From the NCBI GenBank assembly GCA_016281055.1, contig JAEEHW010000137.1, forward strand, positions 1 to 63,779: a stretch of 63,779 nt of DNA. Direction: 5' to 3'. A model generated the notes under the pieces. It was not told the DNA's origin. It did no database searches and was given only the letters and a program-made list of their open reading frames with translations. Below are positions 33,777-41,991 of this stretch, in pieces. Made by a program: the position numbers and the translations under genes. Positions within the stretch are counted from its first letter, which is position 1. Every line of letters starts with the position of its first letter. This DNA comes from Prevotella sp. GTDB lineage: Bacteria; Bacteroidota; Bacteroidia; Bacteroidales; Bacteroidaceae.

Positions 33777-36626
33777 ATGTTGAAAAAGATTATAATGATA
33801 TGTCTGGCATGGTGTCTTGCGGCATCATGCTTTGCTGATTCATACGAACAGCATCTGACAGAACTGAGAATCGACTACGAGTCTCAAACAATCCTTATTT
33901 ACATGGACGATGATTTTGCTTCGCAGACATTCACGGAAAAGTCTGTGAAGAAAATCTACCGTAAGGTTACAAAAGACGTCCATAATGCCCTTCCACGCGA
34001 ATACAGCAGCTATGCTGTCCGCATATACACCAAGGGCAGGCTCCTCGAAAGCATACTGACGCATGACGAAACACCCATGCCGAAGAAGAAACCTCATAAG
34101 CGTCATTATGCTGGTTGGTGGGGTGATGTTCATTACAATGGCAAGCCTTGGGTACAGAATGTGTCGAGACCTAACCAGATTACTGCTGCACTCAATGGCA
34201 GGCACATCAGTCTGTGGGCAAGTCATGGTAAATATTACGATGTGGCTCAGGCTATATGGAAATGGCAGCGTCCGAGGTTGTTCTGCACCAGTGAAGACCT
34301 CTTCACCCAGACCATCGTGGTGCCTTTCCTAATGCCTATGCTTGAAAATGCAGGAGCAAATGTATTCTCGCCCCGTGAGCGCGACTGGCAGACCGAGGAG
34401 ATAATCGTTGACAACGATGATGCAACTTCGGGATACTTTGAATATAACACTGGTAATGGTTGGAGCACCTCTGCTGTCATGGGCTTTTCAAAACCTGCCT
34501 GGCAGATGGTGGAAGGATATAATCCGTTCTCTTACGGAACCGTAAGGCAGGCCAATACATCGCGTGACGAGAAATGCACCAAGGCTACATATACTCCGCT
34601 GTTGCGCAAGAAAGGTAAATATGCCGTGTATGTGTCATACGCTACGGTGGAGGGCAGTACCGACCGCGCCCATTATGTGGTATGGCATCAGGGAGTGCCT
34701 ACAGAGATATTGGTAAACCAGCGTATGGGTGGCAGCACATGGGTGTATCTTGGCACATTCAACTTTGACAGCAATGACCCTGAGCATAATTTTGTAGAGG
34801 TGTCGGCATTCTCTCGCGAAAAGGGAGTGGTGACGACTGATGCCGTTCGTTTTGGCGGCGGTATGGGTAATATCGTACGCGGAGAAGGCGTCAGTGGCGT
34901 GCCTCGCTGCCTTGAGGGTGCGCGCTATTATGCCCAGTGGGCCGGCGTACCTACAGAACTCTATTCTATGTATAAAGGAGAAGACGACTATAAGGACGAC
35001 ATCAACGTGCGCTCGTTCATGACCAACTGGCTGGCTGGCGGTTCACCATACGCGCCTACACAGGAAGGTAAGAATGTTCCTATAGATCTTGCCTTGGCGG
35101 TGCACTCTGATGCGGGCTTCAATAAGGACTTCAAGTCATTGTTTGGTTCGTTGGCGGTATGTACTACTGACTTCAACGATGGCAAACTGGATGCAGGCGC
35201 ATCACGCAACCACTCGAAGAACTTTGCCAAGATGCTGCTTGAACAGTCTAAAAACGACTTGACATCACGTTATGGAGAGTGGCGCTGGCGCGACCTGTAT
35301 GACAAAAACTATTCGGAAACACGTCTGCCTGCCATGCCGTCGGCAATCTTTGAAACGCTGTCACATCAGAGTTTCCCAGATATGCGGTTGGCACATGACC
35401 CGGATTTCAAATTCACTCTCGCACGTTCTATCTACAAGACAGTGTTGCGCTTTGAGGCAGAGGCTCATGGCGGAAGAGCCATTGTGCAGCCTCTCGCTCC
35501 ACAGGATTTCCGCATCACCCTCGACACTCTCGGCAACGCCCACCTGTTATGGTCGCAACAGCCAGACCCCAACGAGCCTACTGCAAGGGCCGTGTCATAT
35601 AATGTATATATGTCGGTGGGCGCAGCAGGATTTGACAATGGTGTCAATATCAACAAAAATGCATACGTGATGCATCTCGTTCCCGACCTTGTATATCGTT
35701 TCCGTGTGACATCTGTCAACGAGGGTGGTGAGAGCTTCCCGTCAGAGGAACTGGCAGTGGTATGGCATGGTCCGAAATCCGAGAATGTCATTATCATCAA
35801 CGGTTTCCAGCGCCTTGCTGCTCCTGAAGTCATCAATACGGATTCTCTCAAAGGATTCGATATGGACAAAGACCCAGGCGTGTCATACGGACTGACGGCT
35901 GGCTGGTGTGGCAAGCAGAGTGACTATGACATCACCTCATCGTCCTTCGGCACTTCAACAGGTGAGATGGAAGGAAAGTTCGTAAGTGGCAACTGCTTCA
36001 ACTATGTCACCGAACATGCAGAGGCCATTGCTTCGGCATATCGTTTCAATGTGGTGAGCTGTTCAAGGAGTGTGGTAGAGGAAGGATATATTGATATCTC
36101 AAATTACGATTTGGTGGACCTTATTCTGGGCAACGAGCGCAATGACGGATATAGTCTGGGCAAGTACAAGACATTCCCCATAAAGATGCAGCAGCGTTTG
36201 TCTTCATATTCCTTTGGTGCTTCAAACAGCATCAGTGGTCGCCATGCACTGCTCGTCAGTGGTTCTTACATAGCTACAGACATGCAGTCGGTGGGTGAAA
36301 AGGCATTCCTTGAACAGGTGTTGCATGCTTCGCCGGCCGGAACGATACGCTCTGCCAACGAATATGTCAACGGACTGCAGCAGACACTTGTAATCACCAA
36401 TAAGTTGAATCCCGACCATTATGCCACGACGACGAGTGATGTCTTGCAGCCGGCGGAGGGAGGCTTCATCTGCATGCAGTACAATGACCAGCAGACGGCA
36501 GCCGTGGCATATAAGGGTGATGTTTCAACATTTGCCATGGGATTCCCATTCGAATGTATCACCAACTCAGCACAGCGTGCATACACCATGCGTGGTATCC
36601 TGTCATTCCTGTTGGATGCAAAGTAA
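33777..36626 (+). CDS. Large exported protein with amidase-like, golvesin-like and FN3-like regions
   Basis: A 949-residue protein with a signal peptide (MLKKIIMICLAWCLAASCFA). It seems to be an N-acetylmuramoyl-L-alanine amidase-type fold split by an inserted domain. Possible zinc-site segments are ISLWASHGKYYD (~143), LALAVHSDAGF (~440) and SAIFETLSHQSFPDMR (~520, like the VEtGFLSN motif). Between them, ~210-350 (GYFEYNTGNGWSTS, GKYAVYVSYATVEGSTDRAHYVV, FVEVSAFSREKGVVTTDAVRFGG) resembles a golvesin/xanthan-lyase C-terminal beta domain. Residues ~575-660 resemble FN3. The C-terminal ~280 residues are unassigned. Such proteins are often labelled xanthan lyase; cell-wall hydrolysis is an inference and some zinc ligands are not obvious. 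Periplasmic or surface. Confidence 0.65.
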   Translation: MLKKIIMICLAWCLAASCFADSYEQHLTELRIDYESQTILIYMDDDFASQTFTEKSVKKIYRKVTKDVHNALPREYSSYAVRIYTKGRLLESILTHDETPMPKKKPHKRHYAGWWGDVHYNGKPWVQNVSRPNQITAALNGRHISLWASHGKYYDVAQAIWKWQRPRLFCTSEDLFTQTIVVPFLMPMLENAGANVFSPRERDWQTEEIIVDNDDATSGYFEYNTGNGWSTSAVMGFSKPAWQMVEGYNPFSYGTVRQANTSRDEKCTKATYTPLLRKKGKYAVYVSYATVEGSTDRAHYVVWHQGVPTEILVNQRMGGSTWVYLGTFNFDSNDPEHNFVEVSAFSREKGVVTTDAVRFGGGMGNIVRGEGVSGVPRCLEGARYYAQWAGVPTELYSMYKGEDDYKDDINVRSFMTNWLAGGSPYAPTQEGKNVPIDLALAVHSDAGFNKDFKSLFGSLAVCTTDFNDGKLDAGASRNHSKNFAKMLLEQSKNDLTSRYGEWRWRDLYDKNYSETRLPAMPSAIFETLSHQSFPDMRLAHDPDFKFTLARSIYKTVLRFEAEAHGGRAIVQPLAPQDFRITLDTLGNAHLLWSQQPDPNEPTARAVSYNVYMSVGAAGFDNGVNINKNAYVMHLVPDLVYRFRVTSVNEGGESFPSEELAVVWHGPKSENVIIINGFQRLAAPEVINTDSLKGFDMDKDPGVSYGLTAGWCGKQSDYDITSSSFGTSTGEMEGKFVSGNCFNYVTEHAEAIASAYRFNVVSCSRSVVEEGYIDISNYDLVDLILGNERNDGYSLGKYKTFPIKMQQRLSSYSFGASNSISGRHALLVSGSYIATDMQSVGEKAFLEQVLHASPAGTIRSANEYVNGLQQTLVITNKLNPDHYATTTSDVLQPAEGGFICMQYNDQQTAAVAYKGDVSTFAMGFPFECITNSAQRAYTMRGILSFLLDAK

Positions 36627-36646
36627 ACATGAAAAATTAAGAATAT

Positions 36647-36970
36647 ATGAAATACACAATAATCTCAAATGCTTCCGGAACAAGGAGCATGGATATAACA
36701 GATGAGAACCTTAAGGTTATCAAGCATTATGCATTGTTCAACAACCTCGTTGACAGCAATGGCATAATAGACGATACAGTGCTTGACAAATTACGCCTCA
36801 ATGCCCGTGCCCTGGTGGAGTCAACCAATGCACAGGACAAGCAGTTGATGGATTTCTGTTTCGATGTGTTGTACCATCAGAACATGAAAGCCACGGCTCT
36901 GCACAATCTCATAGCGCTATATACAGAAAATGTTGACCGACTTTCTGCCGACGACGAAGAAGGAATGTGA
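36647..36970 (+). CDS. Hypothetical 107-residue protein overlapping the radical SAM gene
   Basis: A small soluble helical protein (MKYTIISNASGTRSMDITDE ... NLIALYTENVDRLSADDEEGM). Unrecognised. Its last 41 bases overlap the start of the YgiQ gene in another frame, so the two are likely coupled. It starts 20 bases after the stop of the 949-residue protein. No motif suggests a function. Confidence 0.7.
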   Translation: MKYTIISNASGTRSMDITDENLKVIKHYALFNNLVDSNGIIDDTVLDKLRLNARALVESTNAQDKQLMDFCFDVLYHQNMKATALHNLIALYTENVDRLSADDEEGM

Positions 36971-38846
36971 ACTGCGCGGCTGGACTGAGCTCGACATCAT
37001 CCTCTTTTCTGGTGACGCTTACGTGGATCATCCATCGTTCGGCGCCGCTGTGATAGGTCGTGTCCTTGAGGCAGCAGGCTATCGTGTGGCCATCGTTCCG
37101 CAACCCGACTGGCATGGCGATTTCCGCGACTTCAAGAAACTGGGCCGTCCGCGCCTGTTCTTCGGCATATCGCCGGGGGCTATGGATTCCATGGTCAACA
37201 AATACACGGCAAACAAGCGACTGCGCTCGGAGGACGCTTATTCGCCCGACGGCCGCCACGACTGCCGTCCGGATTATCCGTCAATAACATATACAAAGAT
37301 ACTCAAACAACTGTTTCCTGATGTTCCGGTAATACTTGGAGGGATAGAAGCCTCGTTGAGGCGACTCACTCATTACGACTACTGGAGCGATTCGCTGCGG
37401 CGCTGCATATTGTGTGAGTCGGGTGCCGACATGATTACATACGGCATGGGGGAGAAAGTGACGGTTGCCATCGCCAATGCTCTTGCAGAAGGAAAAACAC
37501 TTGACCAACTGCACGACTTTCCGCAGATAGTGTTCCTGTCGAAGAAAGAAGATATACCTCACGGTATAACGTCAGACGACATCGTTCTGCACTCACATGA
37601 GGAATGTCTGCGCGACAAGCGGGCGCAGGCAGACAACTTCCGCCATATAGAAGAGGAGTCAAACAAGATGCATGCGCAGCGACTCATACAGGGTGTCGAT
37701 GGCGTATATGCTGTGGTCAACCCTCCGTATCCACCCATGACGACCGAGGAGATAGATGCATCGTTCGACCTGCCGTACCAGCGTGTGCCTCATCCTAAAT
37801 ACAAGGGTAAGCGCATTCCTGCCTATGACATGATAAAATTCTCTGTCAATCTGCATAGGGGATGCTTTGGCGGTTGTGCCTTCTGCACCATTTCTGCGCA
37901 TCAGGGCAAGTTTATTGCCTGCCGCTCGAAAGAGAGCATCATGCGTGAAGTGCGTGAGGTGGTGAAACTGCCAGACTTCAAGGGCTATCTGTCAGACCTC
38001 GGAGGTCCGTCGGCAAATATGTATGGCATGCACGGCCGCAACATGAAAGCCTGTGAGGCGTGCAAGAAACCTTCGTGCCTGCATCCCAGGGTGTGTCCCA
38101 ATCTTGTCACAGACCATTCTGCTTTGCTTGACATCTACCATGCCGTTGACGCACTCCCTGAAATCAAGAAGAGTTTCATAGGCAGTGGCGTACGCTATGA
38201 TTTGTTGCTTCACCACAGTAAGGATCCCGGCAGCGATGAGGCCGCGCGGCAATATACTCGTGAGTTGATAACGCGTCATGTCAGTGGTCGTCTGAAGGTT
38301 GCCCCAGAGCATACCTCTGACAACGTGCTCAACCTGATGCGCAAGCCGTCGTTCAAGCTGTTTTATGACTTCAAGCGCATCTTTGACCAGATAAACAAAG
38401 AGGAAGGACTACGCCAGCAACTGATACCTTATTTTATATCGTCGCATCCGGGATGCCATGAAAAGGACATGGCGCAGCTTGCCGACCTCACTCGTCGGAT
38501 GGGTTATAAACTGGAACAGGTGCAGGACTTCACTCCTACGCCGATGACGGTAGCCACCGAAACATGGTACACTGGCTATGACCCATACACCCTCGAACCG
38601 GTGTTCTCTGCAAAGACACAGAAGGAAAAACTCGCACAGCGACAGTATTTCTTCTGGTATAAGGATGATAAGTCGCAGTCAGCCCCTCCGCCGCATAAGC
38701 ATTATGACAAGAAGGGCAGGGCAGACCATCATAATGCCTCTGATGATAGAAACCGTAAGGGCAAACACCATTCAGACAACAGACCCCAAAATAAGCCGAA
38801 GTCGTATAATCCAAACTTCACTGCCGGGGGAAGAAAGAGAAGATGA
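36930..38846 (+). CDS. YgiQ family radical SAM protein
   Basis: A 638-residue member of the UPF0313/YgiQ radical SAM family. The N-terminal ~250 residues include a B12-binding-like region (DIILFSGDAYVDHPSFGAAV, VILGGIEASLRRLTHYDYW). The radical SAM CxxxCxxC cluster is at Cys312, 316 and 319 (GCFGGCAFCTISAHQGK). Further Cys residues (CEACKKPSCLHPRVCPN) may bind another cluster. RLKVAPEHTSDNVLNLMRKP and QDFTPTPMTVATETWYTGY are typical. The C-terminal ~60 residues are basic and low-complexity (KHYDKKGRADHHNAS). The reaction of the family is not known. A terminator follows at 38982-39023. Confidence 0.92.
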   Translation: MLTDFLPTTKKECELRGWTELDIILFSGDAYVDHPSFGAAVIGRVLEAAGYRVAIVPQPDWHGDFRDFKKLGRPRLFFGISPGAMDSMVNKYTANKRLRSEDAYSPDGRHDCRPDYPSITYTKILKQLFPDVPVILGGIEASLRRLTHYDYWSDSLRRCILCESGADMITYGMGEKVTVAIANALAEGKTLDQLHDFPQIVFLSKKEDIPHGITSDDIVLHSHEECLRDKRAQADNFRHIEEESNKMHAQRLIQGVDGVYAVVNPPYPPMTTEEIDASFDLPYQRVPHPKYKGKRIPAYDMIKFSVNLHRGCFGGCAFCTISAHQGKFIACRSKESIMREVREVVKLPDFKGYLSDLGGPSANMYGMHGRNMKACEACKKPSCLHPRVCPNLVTDHSALLDIYHAVDALPEIKKSFIGSGVRYDLLLHHSKDPGSDEAARQYTRELITRHVSGRLKVAPEHTSDNVLNLMRKPSFKLFYDFKRIFDQINKEEGLRQQLIPYFISSHPGCHEKDMAQLADLTRRMGYKLEQVQDFTPTPMTVATETWYTGYDPYTLEPVFSAKTQKEKLAQRQYFFWYKDDKSQSAPPPHKHYDKKGRADHHNASDDRNRKGKHHSDNRPQNKPKSYNPNFTAGGRKRR

Positions 38847-38981
38847 TTTTAATCCAACGTGAACTCGACGAAATAAATATTTTTCATCGTTAATGCCATC
38901 AATATAGACCGTTAATGCCATTAATTTGATTTCATCGAATTGACGTTAATTCAGATATCGTAAGTTTTTATGTCATTTATC

Positions 38982-39023
38982 AAAGTGTAAGCAAAACAAA
39001 TCTTTTGCTTACACTTTGTTTTT
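38982..39023 (+). terminator. Terminator after the YgiQ gene
   Basis: AAAGTGTAAGCAAAA (38982-38996) pairs with TTTTGCTTACACTTT (39003-39017), followed by GTTTTTA. Between the stop (38846) and this hairpin lie ATTAATGCC/ATTAACG word iterations (38890-38953) and no gene. Confidence 0.9.
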
Positions 39024-39138
39024 ATCAACCGCCTTTTCCTTGCGATATTTGAAAATAAAAAACAGTTGGTCGATTCTGTGGAAAATATGAGGGCATTGTA
39101 ACCTGTTGATAATCAGTAAAGGTGTTCTGAAGGTTATC

Positions 39139-39223
39139 GTAAAAGCTATCATATTACCTTGTAAAAGCTATCGTTTTATGCTGTAATACCTATCATATTA
39201 CAAGGTAAAAGCTATCATATTGC
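39139..39223. repeat. Array of four 19-bp near-palindromes at 22-bp period
   Basis: Units at 39139-39157 (GTAAAAGCTATCATATTAC), 39161-39179, 39183-39201 and 39205-39223, each followed by a 3-base spacer (CTT, GCT, AAG). Same unit type as 22502-22564 and 53559-53621. No ORF. Confidence 0.9.
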
Positions 39224-39227
39224 ATGA

Positions 39228-39273
39228 CGAAAGCACCCAAAGTTGAACAAACTTTGGGTGCTTTCGTTTTTTT
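39228..39273 (+). terminator. Strong terminator with no gene in front
   Basis: CGAAAGCACCCAAAGT (39228-39243) pairs perfectly with ACTTTGGGTGCTTTCG (39251-39266), followed by TTTTTTT. The preceding 200 bases hold no ORF, only the 22-bp-period array, so an unannotated transcript may end here. From 39274 to 39540 I see no further signal besides A/T-rich sequence. Confidence 0.85.
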
Positions 39274-39540
39274 ATGTCAAAAACAACGTGCTTTTATTCA
39301 TGAAAATTCTCTGCGTATTCTCTATTTTGTGTCTTGGGGATGAATATTTTATTTTGTCATTTTGTAAAGGAAAGTGGAAAATTTATGACAAGGTGTAAAA
39401 TGAACGTCAAAATCCATTACCATACCAGAAATATGTTTCATACAATGAAGATGTAGTGTTTTTCTTTCGGCACTGCAAAGAAAAATGCAAAAGAAACATA
39501 AAACAAGGGTGGTTTTCTTTTTAATATGCAGATATTTTAC

Positions 39541-39548
39541 TATCTTTG
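39541..39548 (+). promoter_or_regulatory. Putative -7 box of the GH95 gene
   Basis: TATCTTTG fits the -7 consensus. The -33 (TTTC near 39515-39520) is poor. The chosen start codon is only ten bases beyond the box, so a transcript from here would be nearly leaderless. Confidence 0.45.
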
Positions 39549-39558
39549 CAAGTTAGAT

Positions 39559-41991
39559 ATGAAAAAGAAAATACTTTTTGGGTTTATCTCGCTTGCAACG
39601 GCAGTGACATGCACTGCACAGCGTAACCTGACACTGCACTATGATCGTCCGGCGCAATACTTTGAAGAGGCACTCGTGATTGGTAACGGTACGCAGGGAG
39701 GCATTGTGTATGGAGGAACGAGGCAGGACAGGATTTCGCTCAACGACATTACGCTGTGGACTGGTGAGGGGCGAGAGTCCAAGAAACATTTGCATCCTAC
39801 TGCAGAGCAGTGTGCTGCGGCATTGGCAAAGACGCGCGAGATGCTTGCGAAAGAAAACTATGCAGAGGCAGAGCATGCCTACCGCGCGGTGGAAGGTCCG
39901 CACAGCGAAACATACATGCCGCTGGGTACGCTGACGATAACATATCTTGATGAGGTGAACTCAAAATATGCTGATTACGGCAGACTGCTGGACATCAGTG
40001 ATGCAATGTCAACGACATCATACACCGTGAACGGCTTTAAGCGCACTACGCAGTATATAGCCTCCGCTCCCGACTCGGTCGTTGCAGTGCGCATAGTCAC
40101 GGACAATCCGCAGGGCATGACGGCATTGCTGCGCCTGGATTCCAAGTTGCCCCACACAGTGCGTGCTGACGGCAATGTACTGACGATGCAGGGATATGCC
40201 GCCTATCATGATGAACCGGATTATTATAGTGGGGTGGATGTGCATGCACTGTATGACCCAGACCGCGGCACACGCTTCATGACCCTGTTGACGGCAAAAG
40301 GCGAAGGCGGCAAGGTGACTGCTACGGAGACCGGTGAGATAAAGGTGGAAGGCTGCAAGGCCGTCACGCTTTATATAACCAATGCAACGAGTTTCAATGG
40401 TGCGACAAACAATCCTGCCACCAACGGCACCGACTACAAGGCTGTGGTCAGGGCGCGCAACGGCAGGGTCAGCAGCATGGCGTTTGACGACATACGCGAA
40501 AGGCAGAAGCAGGATTATCAGCGTTTCTTTGGGCGCGTCAGCCTCTCGCTTGGCGAAACACCCGACAGCATATCGTCATTGCCTACCGACGTACAGCTGT
40601 TGCGGTACGGCGACAGGAAAGAGAGAAATCCGGAACTCGAAGCACTGTATTTCCAGTATGGCCGCTATCTGCTGATATCATGCTCGCGCACCAGGGGCGT
40701 ACCGGCAAACCTGCAGGGACTGTGGAACGAGAGTGTGACACCGCCGTGGAGCTGCAACTATACCACAAACATCAACCTTGAAGAAAATTACTGGCCTGCT
40801 GAGGTCACAAACCTTTCAGAGATGCATGAGCCACTGCTTGACTTCATCGGCAGACTGGCAGTGTCGGGCAGGGAAACGGCGCAGCACTACTATGGCGTGG
40901 ATAGAGGATGGTGCGTGGGGCACAATACGGATATATGGGCGATGACCAATCCCGTCGGCCGTGGCGTGGGCGATACCTCGTGGGCAACGTGGAACATGGG
41001 AGGGACATGGCTTTCCACGCATCTGTGGGAACATTATTTGTTCACGCTCGACAAGGATTACCTGCGCCGGTGCTATCCCGTGATGAAGGGAGCGGCAGAG
41101 TTCTGTCTTGGGTGGCTTGTGGAAAAGGATGGAGAACTGATTACCATGCCGTGCACATCGCCAGAGAACAGATATAAAAGCGACGGCGGCTTTGCCGGTT
41201 CTACGTTCTATGGAGGAGCGGCCGACATGGCGTTCATACGGGAGTGCCTGCTCAATGCCCGTGAGGCAGCACGCCTGCTTGGAGGCGAAGAAGGTTTTAT
41301 TGCAGAGATAGACCGCACTTTGCCGCGTCTGCGTGCATATAAAAAGAGCAAGAACGGAGCGTTGCTGGAGTGGTATCATGACTGGGACGACGAGGATCCG
41401 CAGCATCGTCATCAGTCACATCTGTTCCATATATTCCCAGGTCATACCCCCATGAATACAGAGTCGCTTGCCAAGCGTACGCTCGAAATTAAAGGCGACA
41501 ACACTACGGGGTGGAGCACAGGATGGCGTGTCAACCTGTATGCAAGGCTGAAGGATGCAGATGGTGCATACCATATATACAGAAGGCTTCTCAATTATGT
41601 GTCGCCGATGAATTACAAAGGTGCAGATGCGCGACGTGGAGGTGGAACATATCCTAATCTGCTTGATGCCCACTCGCCTTTCCAGATAGACGGAAACTTC
41701 GGCGGTGCAGCGGGCGTGGCTGAGATGCTGATGCAGTCTGAGTATGCAGGTGGAGAGACACAAATAACGATATTGCCTGCCCTGCCAAAGGAATGGAGTG
41801 ACGGAGAGATAAAGGGACTATGCGCACGTGGCGGATTTACAGTAGATGTAAAGTGGCATAATGGAAAAGCAACAAAGGTAGTCATTAAAGACCGCAACGG
41901 AAAAGGTGGTCGCAAGGCAGTAGTAAAAATAAACGGTAAGACTAAAATAATAAAAACAGATAAGAATGGAATATATAGTATCAGCTCGTAA
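39559..41991 (+). CDS. Exported GH95 alpha-L-fucosidase or alpha-L-galactosidase
   Basis: An 810-residue glycosidase of family GH95, which cleaves terminal alpha-L-fucose (some members alpha-L-galactose). Signal peptide MKKKILFGFISLATAVTCTA. Then comes the N-terminal beta domain (PAQYFEEALVIGNGTQGGIVYGG, RISLNDITLWTGEG) and the (alpha/alpha)6 barrel with TTNINLEENYWPAE (general acid Glu region) and QIDGNFGGAAGVAEM (Asp that activates water through Asn). Start set at 39559 to give a proper signal peptide; the upstream ATG at 39526 precedes the -7 box. The end overlaps dnaX by 26 bases. It may feed the fucose-type operon at 47968-53166. Confidence 0.93.
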   Translation: MKKKILFGFISLATAVTCTAQRNLTLHYDRPAQYFEEALVIGNGTQGGIVYGGTRQDRISLNDITLWTGEGRESKKHLHPTAEQCAAALAKTREMLAKENYAEAEHAYRAVEGPHSETYMPLGTLTITYLDEVNSKYADYGRLLDISDAMSTTSYTVNGFKRTTQYIASAPDSVVAVRIVTDNPQGMTALLRLDSKLPHTVRADGNVLTMQGYAAYHDEPDYYSGVDVHALYDPDRGTRFMTLLTAKGEGGKVTATETGEIKVEGCKAVTLYITNATSFNGATNNPATNGTDYKAVVRARNGRVSSMAFDDIRERQKQDYQRFFGRVSLSLGETPDSISSLPTDVQLLRYGDRKERNPELEALYFQYGRYLLISCSRTRGVPANLQGLWNESVTPPWSCNYTTNINLEENYWPAEVTNLSEMHEPLLDFIGRLAVSGRETAQHYYGVDRGWCVGHNTDIWAMTNPVGRGVGDTSWATWNMGGTWLSTHLWEHYLFTLDKDYLRRCYPVMKGAAEFCLGWLVEKDGELITMPCTSPENRYKSDGGFAGSTFYGGAADMAFIRECLLNAREAARLLGGEEGFIAEIDRTLPRLRAYKKSKNGALLEWYHDWDDEDPQHRHQSHLFHIFPGHTPMNTESLAKRTLEIKGDNTTGWSTGWRVNLYARLKDADGAYHIYRRLLNYVSPMNYKGADARRGGGTYPNLLDAHSPFQIDGNFGGAAGVAEMLMQSEYAGGETQITILPALPKEWSDGEIKGLCARGGFTVDVKWHNGKATKVVIKDRNGKGGRKAVVKINGKTKIIKTDKNGIYSISS

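Noticed and set aside
39139..39223. Possible CRISPR array of 19-22-bp repeats
   Set aside because: Spacers are only three bases; units are near-palindromes.
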